Assembly (NCBI GenBank): GCA_016415585.1
Contig: CP066552.1
Span: forward strand, 806,001 to 870,000
Length of the DNA: 64,000 nt
Direction: 5' to 3'
From: Pectobacterium carotovorum
GTDB taxonomy: Bacteria > Pseudomonadota > Gammaproteobacteria > Enterobacterales > Enterobacteriaceae
Each line of letters begins with the position of its first letter. The stretch's first letter is position 1. The notes beneath the pieces were generated by a model. It had not been told where the DNA came from. It was given only the letters and a program-made list of their open reading frames with translations, and searched no databases. Positions 9,523 through 20,008 of this stretch are shown in pieces. A program made the translations under genes and the position numbers.

Positions 9523-10005
9523 ATGGTTATTAGTTTGATTGCTGCACTGGCAGTGGATCGCGTGATTGGCATGGAAAACGCGATGCCGTGGCATTTGCCA
9601 GCCGATCTGGCATGGTTTAAGCGTAATACACTTAATAAGCCGATTATTATGGGGCGTAACACTTTTCGTTCTATCGGCCAGCCGCTGCCCGGCCGACTGA
9701 ACATTGTCGTCAGCAATCATCCCAGTGATGACGATCGTGTGACCTGGGTCTCCTCGTTGGACGCTGCGCTGGCGGCGGCGGGCGACGTCGAGGAAGTGAT
9801 GGTGATTGGCGGCGGCAGTATCTATCAACAAATGCTGCCGCAGGCTAACCGCCTCTATCTGACGCACATTGATGCCGAAGTGGAAGGCGACACGCATTTC
9901 CCTGACTATGAGCCGGATGAATGGCAGTCTGTTTTCAGCGAGTTCCATGATGCTGACGAGCGTAACTCACACAGTTACTGCTTCGAAATTCTGGAGCGTC
10001 GCTAA
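9523..10005 (+). CDS. folA: Dihydrofolate reductase
   Basis: The 160-residue protein is nearly identical in pattern to E. coli FolA, which reduces dihydrofolate to tetrahydrofolate with NADPH. Visible features are [20 protein letters not shown], the active-site Asp28 (E. coli Asp27) in PADLAWF, the NADPH-binding [12 protein letters not shown] and the C-terminal [10 protein letters not shown]. It is a single-gene unit closed by a clear terminator at 10052-10078. No substitution suggesting trimethoprim resistance stands out. Confidence 0.97.
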   Translation: MVISLIAALAVDRVIGMENAMPWHLPADLAWFKRNTLNKPIIMGRNTFRSIGQPLPGRLNIVVSNHPSDDDRVTWVSSLDAALAAAGDVEEVMVIGGGSIYQQMLPQANRLYLTHIDAEVEGDTHFPDYEPDEWQSVFSEFHDADERNSHSYCFEILERR

Positions 10006-10051
10006 GCGCGCTTTCCTGCGATAACATTCTGTCAGTAAACGGTGAAGAGCT

Positions 10052-10078
10052 AAACCCGCCTTGTTGCGGGTTTTTTTC
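10052..10078 (+). terminator. Rho-independent terminator of folA
   Basis: AAACCCGC pairs with GCGGGTTT around a six-base loop and is followed directly by a run of T. It lies 47 bases after the folA stop. Confidence 0.9.
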
Positions 10079-10094
10079 GTTTCTGGCCCGATGT

Positions 10095-11000
10095 TTACTT
10101 CCCCGACTGACAGCTTTCCCAAATGGCGTTTCTCAGCCAGCGATGTGCAGGATCGCTCTCGCGTCGCGTATGCCACACCTGCTGGAATGCAAAATCGGGT
10201 ATCGTGAACGGCGGCGGAAAAATGTACAAATCTGGCGTAGTGATGCGGGCCATGCTGCGCCGTGCAGCGGTTAGAATCAGATCAGTACCGGCAATGAGAT
10301 TGATGGCGGCATGCCAGTGGGGCAGAGTTAGCACGACATTGCGCGCTAGGCCGTTTGTAGCCAGCGCGCTGTCAATTTCATTGGCTGAATCAGGATGCAT
10401 CGTGACCAGAATATGTGGCCGTTCCAGCCATGCCTCAAACGACAGCGTACCGTTTTCTGGCAGCGTGGCGCGGTCGGCCAGACAGGCAAACTGTTCTTCA
10501 AAGAGAAGTTCGGCGTTTACCTCGGATGGGCGCTCAGGAAACACGCCGAGGCCTAAGTCGATTTGTCCATCGATCAACTGTGCCAGCATCATTTCACGGC
10601 CGGCATGGCTGACGGCCAGAGAAATGCCGGGTGCCTGTGTGCGTAGATGCCGCATGAGCGTTGGCAAGACGGCATTCGTACCGTAATCGGAGAGCGCTAA
10701 CCGGAAATGCCGCGTGCTATGACGCGGATCGAACTTCGGTGCCTGGATAAGCTCGTTCAACTGATCAAGCGCCTGTTCCAGCGGGCCGAGTAGCGCCTGA
10801 GCACGGGTCGTGAGCGTCAGGCCAGCCTCACGCCGAACTAACAGCGGATCGTTAAAAATCTGGCGTAGCTGTGATAATGAATGGCTGACGGCAGGCTGGC
10901 TGCGGTGTAGACGAAGCGCTGCCCGTGTGACGTGTTTTTCCGTCAACAGCGCATGAAGCGTGAGCAGCAGATTCATATCGATACGACGTAAATCATCCAT
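10095..11000 (-). CDS. LysR family transcriptional regulator
   Basis: The 301-residue protein has an N-terminal winged helix-turn-helix (about residues 7-66, with HVTRAALRLHRSQPAVSHSL) and a C-terminal LysR substrate-binding domain. It is divergent from a YdcZ-type transporter gene across a 110-base intergenic region, the usual layout for a LysR regulator and its target. I infer that it controls that transporter. The effector is unknown. Confidence 0.9.
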   Translation of the reverse strand: MDDLRRIDMNLLLTLHALLTEKHVTRAALRLHRSQPAVSHSLSQLRQIFNDPLLVRREAGLTLTTRAQALLGPLEQALDQLNELIQAPKFDPRHSTRHFRLALSDYGTNAVLPTLMRHLRTQAPGISLAVSHAGREMMLAQLIDGQIDLGLGVFPERPSEVNAELLFEEQFACLADRATLPENGTLSFEAWLERPHILVTMHPDSANEIDSALATNGLARNVVLTLPHWHAAINLIAGTDLILTAARRSMARITTPDLYIFPPPFTIPDFAFQQVWHTRRESDPAHRWLRNAIWESCQSGK

Positions 11001-11059
11001 TCTGTGAATGCCTTCCGTATGAATTACGAATTTCCATCAGTTTAATGGATGGGTGAGTA

Positions 11060-11073
11060 TTGGAACATCCCAA
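11060..11073. promoter_or_regulatory. Possible LysR-type operator
   Basis: The dyad TTGG-N6-CCAA lies in the intergenic region between the divergent LysR gene and the transporter gene, which is where a LysR autoregulatory site is expected. LysR sites normally follow a T-N11-A dyad pattern, and this short element is only suggestive. Confidence 0.3.
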
Positions 11074-11110
11074 TTGTGTTGTGAACTTATATTGTGAATC
11101 AGGGGGCTCC

Positions 11111-11635
11111 ATGTCGTTATTCTCTTCTTTTTCTCTCTCATTATTGCTGCCGCTGGGTATTGCGGTATTTGCTGGGAGCATTGTGCCTTTTCAGGCTGCC
11201 AGCAATGCGGTGTTGGGTCGCTCGTTAGGTCATCCGCTTTGGGCAACGCTGGTGTCCCTGCTGGTCAGCATCTGCGTGCTGCTGCCGATTCTGTTTGCTG
11301 CTCGGGTGCCTACGCCAACGCTTGGCAATGCCTTGCAGGGGCCGTGGTGGATCTGGCTGGGTGGGGTGGCGGGTGTCGCTTATATCACCGCTGCGTTATT
11401 GCTGACGCCAAAGCTCGGTGCCTCAGGCTTTATTGTCTGTGTGATTGCGGGTCAGGTTGTGGCATCGCTGATTATCGATCATTTTGGTTTGATGGGGCTG
11501 GCAGTGAAGCCTGCTACGCTGGGGCGAATAGCGGGTGTCGCGTTAATCGTTATAGGGATGCTGGTGGTGCAATATTCTGCGGCATCTCAACCGCTGACAA
11601 AATCCGGCGTTGAAACCTATAAGCAACCACAGTAA
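11111..11635 (+). CDS. DMT superfamily inner-membrane protein, YdcZ family
   Basis: The 174-residue hydrophobic protein has about five membrane segments and the YdcZ-like features LPLGIAVFAGSIVPFQAASNAVLGR and GGVAGVAYITAALLLTPKLG. The ATG at 11111 is chosen because the conserved membrane start follows it; an earlier in-frame start at 11060 would add 17 hydrophilic residues and overlap the operator region. Family members are about 150 residues and of unknown substrate. It is divergent from the LysR regulator. Confidence 0.8.
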   Translation: MSLFSSFSLSLLLPLGIAVFAGSIVPFQAASNAVLGRSLGHPLWATLVSLLVSICVLLPILFAARVPTPTLGNALQGPWWIWLGGVAGVAYITAALLLTPKLGASGFIVCVIAGQVVASLIIDHFGLMGLAVKPATLGRIAGVALIVIGMLVVQYSAASQPLTKSGVETYKQPQ

Positions 11636-12009
11636 GGAGGTTATCTCTTCATTTCGTCGCGCGAATGGGTCACATTTCCGTCATCTGTCATCGTTAGTAT
11701 AAAAATGAGTAACGGCTTTCGTCGTTAAATCGAAATTCCGTTGAGTCGCAGCCTTTGATAGGTAGGAGACAGTACGCATGACGAATAGAAACCGTAATCT
11801 GAATACTGACCGTCTGAGCGATCCACGCCGCCGTGAATTACCGTCAGGCGACGTAGAAGCCGTTGGTTTAGCTGGGTTTCTTGGTGGTGGCATCTGGTCG
11901 ATTCCCACCGAGGAGTTGGTCGTGCCGCCATCCCAAAAGGCTCAGTCTGGGACGGCTTTCCCTTTTCTATGAAACCAGCACTGGCGATAGAGTGAATGCT
12001 TTCTAGCCT
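11636..12009. other. Intergenic stretch between the YdcZ-type gene and apaH
   Basis: This 374-base stretch contains one small ORF with a ribosome-binding site (11778-11972, listed separately). Near the end of that ORF is a TCCCA/TGGGA stem, but with no good T-run. The 3' end of apaH lies on the other side. I see no RNA gene or mobile element. Confidence 0.5.
11778..11972 (+). CDS. Small hypothetical protein, 64 residues
   Basis: I do not recognise this protein. It begins with an Asn/Arg-rich hydrophilic stretch (MTNRNRNLNTDRLSDPRRRE), then a Gly-rich hydrophobic patch (AVGLAGFLGGGIW), and ends in TAFPFL. The ATG is preceded by AGGAG with nine bases of spacing, which is a real-looking initiation signal and the reason to list it. 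The final third overlaps a hairpin-like region. There is no partner gene on the same strand downstream. It may be a genuine small protein or chance. Confidence 0.35.
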   Translation: MTNRNRNLNTDRLSDPRRRELPSGDVEAVGLAGFLGGGIWSIPTEELVVPPSQKAQSGTAFPFL

Positions 12010-12123
12010 TTACTCATCCGCTAAGGGTGCGATCTCGCCAGAGAGTTCGGTGCTTGATGAGAGTGATGGTTGCGTGAAATAGCGCTTATCGTCCCAACGT
12101 AGCATTGTCAGTTCTCCCCCCCC
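12010..12123 (-). other. apaH: Out-of-frame native C-terminal tail of ApaH
   Basis: The frame beyond the poly-G run encodes [17 protein letters not shown] and a further acidic tail ending at a stop at 12010. This corresponds to the E. coli ApaH C-terminus (LRWEDKQYFVQPS as recalled). Removing one G would join it to the main frame and give a protein of about 285 residues. Confidence 0.85.
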
Positions 12124-12868
12124 AACAGCACCCGGTATCCAGTGCGTAAATGTTTTCCGGCGTGCCTTTCCCTTCCAGTGATGCCCAATGGCCGAAGGCA
12201 ATGGCGTATTCCCCTGCAACCTGGCTCGGCAGCTCAAACCACGGTTTGAGCAGAGAAGGAGCCTGACTCGGCGGCTCTTTGCAGAGCATATCCAGTTGTC
12301 CGGCAGAGAAGCAGTAGCGCATACGGGTAAAGACGTTGGTGCTAAAGCGTAGACGAGCCAGACCGCTGAGCTCTGGGCTCCAATGGTTCGGCATATCGCC
12401 ATACATGGCATCGAGGAAAAGCGGGTAGCTGTCGCTGCTCAGGATCGACTCGACTTCGCGTGCGCACATGAGCGCCGTCGGCAGATCCCACTGCGGTGTG
12501 ATGCCCGCGTGCGCCATGACCAGTTTCAACTCTTCATCAACCTGTAGAATCGGCTGGCGGCGTAGCCAGTTGATAAGCTCGTCGGCGTCCGGTGCGGTGA
12601 AGAGATCGTTGAGACGATCTTTCGGCTTATTACGGCTGATACCGGCATAAACGGCCAGAAGATGCAGATCGTGATTGCCAAGCACCATACGGACAGAGGA
12701 ACCGAGAGAACGAACAAGCCGCAGAACCTGAAGCGAGTCCGGCCCCCGTGCGACTAAATCGCCCGTTAACCAAAGTGTATCTTGTTCTGGATTAAAGGAA
12801 ACTTGCGCCAATAGCGCGTTGAGTTCAACGTAACAGCCGTGAACATCGCCAACTAAATAGGTAGACAT
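12086..12868 (-). CDS. apaH: Diadenosine tetraphosphatase ApaH, C-terminus frameshifted
   Basis: ApaH is the symmetrical Ap4A hydrolase of the PPP metallophosphatase fold. The motifs [17 protein letters not shown] and GNHD are intact, as are GHWASL and LDTGCCWGG. Right after CCWGG the frame shifts at a run of eight G on the coding strand (12116-12123). The protein ends after about nine foreign residues at 260 residues, whereas the family is about 280. Seven G would restore the normal tail, which is readable in another frame down to 12010. The gene may be truly truncated, phase-variable, or a sequencing error. It is two bases downstream of apaG in the conserved rsmA-apaG-apaH order. Confidence 0.9.
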   Translation of the reverse strand: MSTYLVGDVHGCYVELNALLAQVSFNPEQDTLWLTGDLVARGPDSLQVLRLVRSLGSSVRMVLGNHDLHLLAVYAGISRNKPKDRLNDLFTAPDADELINWLRRQPILQVDEELKLVMAHAGITPQWDLPTALMCAREVESILSSDSYPLFLDAMYGDMPNHWSPELSGLARLRFSTNVFTRMRYCFSAGQLDMLCKEPPSQAPSLLKPWFELPSQVAGEYAIAFGHWASLEGKGTPENIYALDTGCCWGGRTDNATLGR

Positions 12869-12870
12869 AA

Positions 12871-13248
12871 TTAATGTATCAGTGAAGGGATAGCCAGACG
12901 GAAAACGGGGATTGGGACCTGAAACGCTTTACCTTGATGGTCAACCATATGGTAGTGGCCTTCCATCGTGCCAAGAGGCGTTTCTATGACGGCACCGCTG
13001 GTATAGTGGAATTCGCCACCGGGCTGGATAATCGGCTTTTCGCCGACGACGCCTTCACCCTGAACTTCAGTCTGGCGACCGTTACCGTTGGTGATCTGCC
13101 AATAACGCCCCAAAAGCTGGACTTCATGACGCCCCAGATTGCGGATCGTAATCGTGTAAGCAAACACGAAACGTTCTTCATCAGGCTCCGACTGTGATTC
13201 CACGTAGAAGCTCTGAACCTGTAAACAAACACGGGGCGCATTAATCAT
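12871..13248 (-). CDS. apaG: ApaG, Co2+/Mg2+ efflux-associated protein
   Basis: The 125-residue protein matches ApaG over its full length. It is a single fibronectin-like beta-sandwich domain with the family stretches [24 protein letters not shown] and [17 protein letters not shown]. Its biochemical role is not settled; mutants affect cobalt resistance and magnesium efflux. It sits between rsmA (12-base gap) and apaH (two-base gap) in one minus-strand operon. Confidence 0.96.
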   Translation of the reverse strand: MINAPRVCLQVQSFYVESQSEPDEERFVFAYTITIRNLGRHEVQLLGRYWQITNGNGRQTEVQGEGVVGEKPIIQPGGEFHYTSGAVIETPLGTMEGHYHMVDHQGKAFQVPIPVFRLAIPSLIH

Positions 13249-13260
13249 GATGAACTCCAG

Positions 13261-14079
13261 TTATTCCTGTTTTGCAGGATGCTCGCTCAGCCAGTTCGCC
13301 AATCGGCAATATTGCTCAACGGTCACATTCTCTGCGCGACTGGTGACATTGATCCCCAGTTCGGTGAGGATTTCCGGGGTGAACAGGTTGCCCAGACTGT
13401 TACGCAATGTCTTACGGCGCTGGTTAAACGCTTCCGTCGTGATGCGGCTCAGCACGCGAATGTCGCTGACCGGGTAGGGGATCTCGGCATGAGGAACGAG
13501 TCGCACTACGGCGGAGTCAACTTTAGGCGCGGGCTTGAATGCCTCTGGTGGTACTTCAAGCACTGGGATTATCTGACAATAATACTGTGCCATGACGCTC
13601 AGGCGTCCAAAAGCTTTACTGTTCGGTCCTGCCACCAAGCGGTTAACCACCTCTTTCTGCAACATAAAGTGCATGTCGCGGATAGATTGAGTATAGGTGA
13701 ATAAGTGGAACATCAGCGGCGTGGAAATATTATACGGCAGGTTGCCGAAAACACGCAGCGGTTGCCCAGCCTGTTCAGCGAGCGCGGCGAAATCGATCGT
13801 CATGGCATCTTGCTGAATAATCGTCAGCTTGTCTTTCAGCGTCGGATGCGTTTCCAACCGCGCGGCCAGATCCCTATCCAGCTCAATAACGGTAAAACGA
13901 TCCATTCGATCGCCAACGGGCGCGGTCAACGCGCCGAGGCCGGGACCGATCTCAACGATCGCTTGACCTGGCTGAGGATGAATCGCCGAAACGATGCTAT
14001 CGATCACGAAGTGATCGTTTAAAAAGTTTTGCCCAAAACGTTTACGGGCGAAGTGACCTTGGTGTACGCGATTATTCAT
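13261..14079 (-). CDS. rsmA: 16S rRNA dimethyladenosine transferase RsmA (KsgA)
   Basis: The 272-residue enzyme dimethylates the two adjacent adenines of the 3'-terminal hairpin of 16S rRNA using S-adenosylmethionine. It shows the N-terminal [11 protein letters not shown], the SAM-binding [11 protein letters not shown], the catalytic [10 protein letters not shown] motif and the C-terminal helical domain with [11 protein letters not shown]. The start overlaps the end of pdxA by eight bases, so it is coupled to the upstream gene. Confidence 0.98.
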   Translation of the reverse strand: MNNRVHQGHFARKRFGQNFLNDHFVIDSIVSAIHPQPGQAIVEIGPGLGALTAPVGDRMDRFTVIELDRDLAARLETHPTLKDKLTIIQQDAMTIDFAALAEQAGQPLRVFGNLPYNISTPLMFHLFTYTQSIRDMHFMLQKEVVNRLVAGPNSKAFGRLSVMAQYYCQIIPVLEVPPEAFKPAPKVDSAVVRLVPHAEIPYPVSDIRVLSRITTEAFNQRRKTLRNSLGNLFTPEILTELGINVTSRAENVTVEQYCRLANWLSEHPAKQE

Positions 14080-15073
14080 TACTGTGTTTTATCATTTTAA
14101 TGGCAAGATTTAATGCCGTGATGAAGCTGCCGGGGTCGGCGCTGCCAGTTGCGGCCAGCTCTAGCGCTGTACCGTGATCGACCGACGTACGAATAAAAGG
14201 TAACCCCAACGTGATATTAACGGCGCGCCCGAAGCCCTGATATTTCAGAACCGGGAGCCCTTGATCGTGGTACATCGCCAAAACGGCGTCAGCGTGTTGC
14301 AGATACTTGGGCTGGAAAAGCGTGTCGGCAGGCAACGGTCCAACTAGTGTGATGCCCTGTTGCCGGAGTTCGTCCAGCGCGGGGTTAATTACATCCAGCT
14401 CTTCACGGCCCATATGGCCGCCTTCACCGGCATGGGGATTTAGCCCACACACATAAATCTGCGGTTGAGCAATGCCGAATTTTGTCTGCAAATCATGGTG
14501 CAAAATCGTGATGACTTCGTGCAGGCTCTGGCGGGTAATCGCTGCAGAAACAGCGGCCAGCGGAAGATGCGTGGTCGCTAAGGCAACACGCAGTTCTTCT
14601 GTTGCCAGCATCATGACGACACGGTCACAGCGGCTGCGATCGGCGAAAAATTCAGTGTGTCCGCTGAATGGGACACCAGCATCGTTGATAATGCCTTTAT
14701 GCACCGGGCCGGTAATCAGCGCGGCGAATTCGCTGTTCAGGCAGCCATCGCAAGCACGCGCCAACGTCTCAACGACATAAGCGCTGTTAGCGACATTCAA
14801 TTGGCCTGGAATGATGGTTGCTGGTGCGGCGATCGGCAGAATGGTCAGGCTACCCGCCTGTTGTGGCTGTGCGGGCTGGCCGGGTTGATAGTCACGCAGC
14901 GTCAGCGGCATCGACAACTGCACTGCGCGACTGAGCAACAGGTCAGGATCCGCACAGATCACGAGCTCTACAGGCCAGGCCTGCTGAGCCAGAGCAATCA
15001 CCAGATCGGGGCCAATCCCGGCGGGTTCGCCGGGGGTGATCACAACGCGTGGCGTATTGCTCTCAGTCTGCAT
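14072..15073 (-). CDS. pdxA: 4-hydroxythreonine-4-phosphate dehydrogenase
   Basis: PdxA oxidises 4-phosphohydroxy-L-threonine in the DXP-dependent pathway to pyridoxal phosphate. The 333-residue protein carries [15 protein letters not shown], the metal and substrate motifs [18 protein letters not shown] and [13 protein letters not shown], and the C-terminal [11 protein letters not shown] start at the ATG at 15073; a TTG three codons upstream is possible. It lies between surA and rsmA in the conserved operon. Confidence 0.96.
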   Translation of the reverse strand: MQTESNTPRVVITPGEPAGIGPDLVIALAQQAWPVELVICADPDLLLSRAVQLSMPLTLRDYQPGQPAQPQQAGSLTILPIAAPATIIPGQLNVANSAYVVETLARACDGCLNSEFAALITGPVHKGIINDAGVPFSGHTEFFADRSRCDRVVMMLATEELRVALATTHLPLAAVSAAITRQSLHEVITILHHDLQTKFGIAQPQIYVCGLNPHAGEGGHMGREELDVINPALDELRQQGITLVGPLPADTLFQPKYLQHADAVLAMYHDQGLPVLKYQGFGRAVNITLGLPFIRTSVDHGTALELAATGSADPGSFITALNLAIKMIKHSNE

Positions 15074-15088
15074 GAGTTTCAATCTGCA

Positions 15089-16384
15089 TTAGTTACTGGC
15101 ACCATTAATCACTTTGACATAGGCCGCTGCACGCTGTTCCTGCATCCAGGTTTGCGCTTCTTCAGCGAATTTACGATTAAAGATCATACGGTACGCCTGC
15201 TCTTTTTGCGCTGCGTCGGTTTTATCAACCTGACGGGTATCCAGCAGCTGAATCAGGTGCCAGCCAAAAGAGGAATGAACGGGCTGACTGATTTCGCCTT
15301 TCTTCAGTTTCAACAACGCATCGCGGAAGGCCGGATCGTACATATCTGGAGAAGCCCAGCCAAGGTCGCCGCCCTGATTTGCTGAACCTGGATCCTGAGA
15401 GAGCAGTTTGGCTTGTGAAGCGAAATCAGTGCTGCCGTTTTTGATCTGCTGTGCCACTTCGGCCAGCTTGGCTTGCGCCTGGCTGTCCGTCATGACGACA
15501 GACGGTTTGATCAGAATATGGCGAGCATGCGTTTCAGTTACCGATACGCTTTTGTTACCGCCGCGAATATCGTTCACTTTCAGAATGTGGAAACCTACAC
15601 CAGAACGGATCGGGCCGACGACCTGACCTTTCTGCGCCTGTGTTAAGCGTTCGGCAAACAGTGTTGGGATCTCCTGTAGCTTGCCCCAGCCCATTTGGCC
15701 GCCTTTCAGCGCCTGAGAATCAGATGAATAAGTAATGGCCAGCTTACCAAAATCTGCGCCTTCACTGATTTGCTTCACCAGCGATGTTGCCAGATTTTCC
15801 GCTTCATCAACCTGCTGCTGAGTCGGGTTTTCCGGTAATGGGATCAGAATGTGGCTCAGGTTCAGCTCATCGTTTTCACCAGTCTGGGTGGCGATTTGCT
15901 TAGCCAGCGTATCGACTTCCTGAGGCAGTACGGTGACGCGACGACGGACTTCGTTGTTACGCACTTCCGAAATCAGCATCTCTTTGCGAATCTGGTTACG
16001 GTAGGTGTTGTAGCTCAGACCTTCATAAGCCAACTGGCTTTTTAGCTGATCCAGGGACATCCGGTTCTGAGCGGAAATATTGGTAATCGCCTGCTCTAAT
16101 TGCTCATCCGTCACCTGAATGCCCATCTTCTGCGCCATTTGCAGGATGATGTTGTCCATGATCAGGCGATCGGTAATCTGATGACGTAGCGTGGCGTCAT
16201 CCGGCAACTGCTGCCCGGCTTGTTGGGCGTTCAATTTTACCGACTGTAAAAGACTGTTTACATCACTTTCCAATACGACGCCGTTGTCGACCACTGCTGC
16301 GACTTTATCAACCACCTGTGGTGCTGCGAACGCGGTAGAGGCACTCAGTGCCAATCCGAGAATAAGCGTTCTCCAGTTCTTCAT
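15089..16384 (-). CDS. surA: Periplasmic chaperone / peptidyl-prolyl isomerase SurA
   Basis: The 431-residue protein has a cleavable signal peptide ([15 protein letters not shown]), an N-terminal chaperone domain, two parvulin domains (near residues 175-275 and 285-385, each with a HIL strand and a GGDLGW/GGQMGW motif) and a C-terminal helix. SurA escorts outer-membrane beta-barrel precursors, including LptD, to the Bam complex. The lptD gene lies directly upstream in the same operon. Confidence 0.97.
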   Translation of the reverse strand: MKNWRTLILGLALSASTAFAAPQVVDKVAAVVDNGVVLESDVNSLLQSVKLNAQQAGQQLPDDATLRHQITDRLIMDNIILQMAQKMGIQVTDEQLEQAITNISAQNRMSLDQLKSQLAYEGLSYNTYRNQIRKEMLISEVRNNEVRRRVTVLPQEVDTLAKQIATQTGENDELNLSHILIPLPENPTQQQVDEAENLATSLVKQISEGADFGKLAITYSSDSQALKGGQMGWGKLQEIPTLFAERLTQAQKGQVVGPIRSGVGFHILKVNDIRGGNKSVSVTETHARHILIKPSVVMTDSQAQAKLAEVAQQIKNGSTDFASQAKLLSQDPGSANQGGDLGWASPDMYDPAFRDALLKLKKGEISQPVHSSFGWHLIQLLDTRQVDKTDAAQKEQAYRMIFNRKFAEEAQTWMQEQRAAAYVKVINGASN

Positions 16385-16480
16385 ACCTTTCCCATTATTT
16401 CATCCGCAAGGCGGGTTAAAGTTCCAACATTTCCGTAAGACAGACTGTTTGTGTTTATCGGCCCTGCACTCTGTATGACA

Positions 16481-18850
16481 TCAGAATGCACGCTGGTAAG
16501 GCAAAATACCTGAACGCAGCATTTTGTCGGAACCCAGACCGTAATTACTGCTTAAACCACGTAATTCAATATTAAATGACACTTGGTTGTCGTATTCACT
16601 ACTGCGGCTGGCACTGTTCCAGTCGGTAATTTTGCGTTCATAACCGACGCTCACGGCCCAACAGCAAGTATTATACTGTAAGCCAATTAGCTGGTTTGCT
16701 GGCTGATTGGCTTTGGTGTCGTAGTAATAAGCCCCAACCACTGCCCAACGTTCGGCGATCGGCCAGCTCGCGGTAACACCAACCTGTGAGATACCTTGTT
16801 GGAAGCCAGGGTTCGTCACATTCGGAATCATATCCCGAATGTATTCAGGGCTGGCATAACGATAGTTTAGCTGCACCAGACGTTCTGCATCGCGGCGGTA
16901 TTCTAACACGGCATCGCCCAGTGCGACTTCGTTCAGTCGATTGTCATACTGTAGACCACCGCGAATGCCCCACCCGTCATCGATTCTCAGGAAGGAGTCA
17001 CCTGCCCATACCTGGCTACCGTTGTTATCGCTTTTATCGAGCGACGTATTACGGTCACCCGTGCGTGGGCGATCGAAGTAATAGATTTGACCAATAGAAG
17101 CGTTAAAACGTTCAACCAACGCATCATCATAAATACGTGTCGTGACACCCGTCGCAATCTGATTTGCGGACGCGATGCGATCCAGACCGCTGTAACTGCG
17201 ATCGCGGAACAGGCCGGAATAGTCGGTCTGCATCAGCGTGGAGTCATAGGTATGAATACTGCTCTGATCGCGATAAGGGACGTACAGGTACTGCGCTCGA
17301 GGTTCCAGCGTCTGGGTATAAGCCTGCGACCAGTCCATCTCGCGCTCAAAGACCATTTTGCCATCGACTTTATATTGCGGCATGACTCGGTTAACCGAGT
17401 CTTTCAGTGCATCTTTTGTACCTTGGTCAATGTTTGGAGTCGAGGAAGCACGGTAACGATCCAGATTATCCTGCTGGTAATGCGTCGCTAATAGCTTAAC
17501 TTCGGTATTCAGGCTGGCCCAGCGGTTTGCTAGCGGGAGGCTCAGCGTTGGCTCAGCATGCAGACGAGTCGCTTCTGGGCGATTGTCGTTGACGTTGGTA
17601 AATTTTACCGCCTGACCATAAAGGTGTATATCAATTGGACCGATATCATTCTGGTAATAATTGATATCGAGCTGTGGCTCAGCACGATAAACATCATGGC
17701 TAGTCGCATTAGAAAAGACCTGGAACCGTCTGCTGGACAACGTGGTGTCCCAGTTTTGGTTCGCATAGCCTGCACTGAGCTTTTGGGGGACGTAGCCATC
17801 GGTGGTCGAACCGTAATGCGAATCTAGATCGGTAAAGTAGCGGTCGTCGCTGACTTTTGTGTAGTCCGCGTTAAAACGCCACACCTGATCCATCACGCCG
17901 CTGTGACCCCAGTGGAACAACCAGCGGTTGTCGTTACTATCTTGCGGGGAGACTTTAGCGTATTCATTGTCGCTGGGCAGCCAGTCGAACTGAATGACAC
18001 CAAGACCCGGTGTGGTCAGGTAGCGGAATTCGTTCTGCCACTGCATACCACGTTTAGTTTGCAGATGCGGGGTGATCGTGGCGTCAAAATTAGGGGCGAT
18101 ATTCCAGTAATAGGGCGTCAGCAGTTCGAAGCCATTGCTGCTACCATATTTCGCATTGGGGATCAGGAAGCCAGAGCGTCGTTTATCGCCGATAGGAAGC
18201 TGTAAATACGGGCTATAGAACACAGGTACGCCAGCAATCTTGAAACGTGCGTTCCAGATTTCAGCAACCTGCTCTTCTCTGTCTTGAATCACTTCCGAAC
18301 CGACGACACTCCAGCTATTATCTCCCGGCAGACAGGAAGTGAAGGAGCCGTTTTCCAGAATGGTGTAGCGATTGCTGTCACGCATTTTCATTTTGTCGGC
18401 GGAACCACGCCCTTGACGGCCCACCATCTGATAGTCGCCTTCATAGACGTCGGTATCTTTGGTGTTCAGGTTGGCCCAGGCTTTAGGGCCTTTCAGGATG
18501 ACCTGATTGTCGTCGTAGTGGACATTTCCCGTCGCGGTAATAGTACGCGTGGGTGTGCTACCCTGCGTTGCCGGATCCAACTGGTTCAGCTCCACCTGTT
18601 CGGCGGTCATGACGCTGTTACCCTGCTGGATGTTAACATTGCCGATGAATTTGGCATTGTCGGGATAGTTGGCTTCGGTTTTGTCGGCCTGAATATTGAC
18701 CGGCAGCTGGTTGGGATCGCCTGTTACCAGTGGTCTGTTGTACGTAGGTACACCCAGCATGCACTGTTGAGCGAGATCGGCCAGCGCGTGCTGGCTGTAA
18801 AGCGCCGACCAAACCAGAGTGGCCAGCAGAGTTGGGAAACTTTTTTTCAT
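16481..18850 (-). CDS. lptD: LPS-assembly outer-membrane protein LptD
   Basis: The 789-residue protein has a signal peptide ([18 protein letters not shown] and following, cleaved after ALA), a periplasmic beta-jellyroll (about residues 40-210) and a large C-terminal beta-barrel. The four conserved cysteines for the interdomain disulfides are visible: one in QQCMLG, one in SCLPGD and the pair in NTCCWA. I start at the ATG at 18850, immediately before the signal peptide; in-frame starts 36 bases upstream are less likely. It inserts lipopolysaccharide into the outer leaflet together with LptE and is followed by surA. Confidence 0.96.
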   Translation of the reverse strand: MKKSFPTLLATLVWSALYSQHALADLAQQCMLGVPTYNRPLVTGDPNQLPVNIQADKTEANYPDNAKFIGNVNIQQGNSVMTAEQVELNQLDPATQGSTPTRTITATGNVHYDDNQVILKGPKAWANLNTKDTDVYEGDYQMVGRQGRGSADKMKMRDSNRYTILENGSFTSCLPGDNSWSVVGSEVIQDREEQVAEIWNARFKIAGVPVFYSPYLQLPIGDKRRSGFLIPNAKYGSSNGFELLTPYYWNIAPNFDATITPHLQTKRGMQWQNEFRYLTTPGLGVIQFDWLPSDNEYAKVSPQDSNDNRWLFHWGHSGVMDQVWRFNADYTKVSDDRYFTDLDSHYGSTTDGYVPQKLSAGYANQNWDTTLSSRRFQVFSNATSHDVYRAEPQLDINYYQNDIGPIDIHLYGQAVKFTNVNDNRPEATRLHAEPTLSLPLANRWASLNTEVKLLATHYQQDNLDRYRASSTPNIDQGTKDALKDSVNRVMPQYKVDGKMVFEREMDWSQAYTQTLEPRAQYLYVPYRDQSSIHTYDSTLMQTDYSGLFRDRSYSGLDRIASANQIATGVTTRIYDDALVERFNASIGQIYYFDRPRTGDRNTSLDKSDNNGSQVWAGDSFLRIDDGWGIRGGLQYDNRLNEVALGDAVLEYRRDAERLVQLNYRYASPEYIRDMIPNVTNPGFQQGISQVGVTASWPIAERWAVVGAYYYDTKANQPANQLIGLQYNTCCWAVSVGYERKITDWNSASRSSEYDNQVSFNIELRGLSSNYGLGSDKMLRSGILPYQRAF

Positions 18851-19035
18851 ACGTGGTATCAGGTGTTCCGTCATCAGGGGCATCATGCCGGCAAACGGTC
18901 AGAGACTATATCACTCGTTAGCGTTGCGCCAGTGTTAAATCCCCACCGCCTATACGCACCGCCGTTAGGTGCAAAGATAAATGACAGGTATGATAAAGCA
19001 ATTTTTGGCTGACGGCATGAGGATTTGAGGAGTAT

Positions 19036-19926
19036 ATGCGGTATTGGGGAAAGTTGCTGGGGTTGGCGCTGGGAATCGTCTCAAGCGCTGGCATCTGGGG
19101 AATGGTCATGGGCTTACTGATGGGGCATTGGGTTGACAAAGCCCGGGCATCGCGTCGCCGTGATTATTTCTCCGCTCAGTCTACTCGCCAGTCATTGTTC
19201 TTTCTCACGACCTTTCAGGCCATGGGACACCTGACCAAATCCAAAGGCCGGGTGACGGAAGCCGATATCAAGATCGCAACCAAAATGATGGATCGTCTTG
19301 AGCTGTTTGGTGAGGCTAGAGCTGCCGCTCAACGGGCATTCCGCGAAGGAAAGACCACCCATTTCCCTCTGCGAATAAAATTACGCAAGCTGCGCGATGC
19401 TTGTCTGGGACGTTTTGATTTAATTAAGATGTTTCTGGAAATTCAGCTTCAGGTCGCGTTTGTTGATGGCGTTCTGCATCCGAACGAGCGACGCGTGTTG
19501 TACGTGATTGCCGATGAGCTGGGCGTGACGCGTGAGCAGTTTGAGTTTTTTCTGCGGAATATGGAAAGTACCACGGGGCAGCAGTCGCGGCAGAATCAGT
19601 CACGCCAGAACGGTAAATCGCATCAGCGCCACAGTAACGGTCACTCCAGCGGGGGCTACTCCAACGGACACTCTTATGGCGGCCAACGTCCAGCCTCACC
19701 GCCGCGAGGGCCAACAGTCGAAAGTGCCTGTCGTACGCTGGGCGTGCGCAGCAGCGATGACGCCGTGACGATTAAGCGCGCCTACCGCAAACTCATGAGC
19801 GAACATCATCCCGATAAGCTGGTCGCCAAGAAGCTTTCGCCAAGGATGATGGAGATGGCCAAACGCAAAGCGCAGGATATTCAGGCCGCCTATGAACTGT
19901 TGAAAAGCGCGAATCAGACAAAATAA
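19036..19926 (+). CDS. djlA: DjlA, membrane-anchored DnaJ-like co-chaperone
   Basis: The 296-residue protein has an N-terminal Gly-rich transmembrane segment ([20 protein letters not shown]), a TerB-like helical domain (about 55-190), a low-complexity linker rich in Ser, Gly, His and Asn (about 192-230) and a C-terminal J-domain with the catalytic HPD in SEHHPDKL. DjlA stimulates DnaK ATPase and affects capsule signalling through RcsC in E. coli. It is divergent from lptD across 185 bases, as in E. coli. Confidence 0.95.
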   Translation: MRYWGKLLGLALGIVSSAGIWGMVMGLLMGHWVDKARASRRRDYFSAQSTRQSLFFLTTFQAMGHLTKSKGRVTEADIKIATKMMDRLELFGEARAAAQRAFREGKTTHFPLRIKLRKLRDACLGRFDLIKMFLEIQLQVAFVDGVLHPNERRVLYVIADELGVTREQFEFFLRNMESTTGQQSRQNQSRQNGKSHQRHSNGHSSGGYSNGHSYGGQRPASPPRGPTVESACRTLGVRSSDDAVTIKRAYRKLMSEHHPDKLVAKKLSPRMMEMAKRKAQDIQAAYELLKSANQTK

Positions 19927-20008
19927 TCCGCATCCTTCCTCTTCTTATTACTTCCCCGTTTTACTGCTCCACCAAACCCGATTTGCAAATACCGTCAGTG
20001 AGTTTGCT

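Noticed and set aside
16786..19012. Several plus-strand ORFs of up to about 240 residues opposite lptD
   Set aside because: They are antisense to the well-conserved lptD gene, lack ribosome-binding sites and resemble no family I know.
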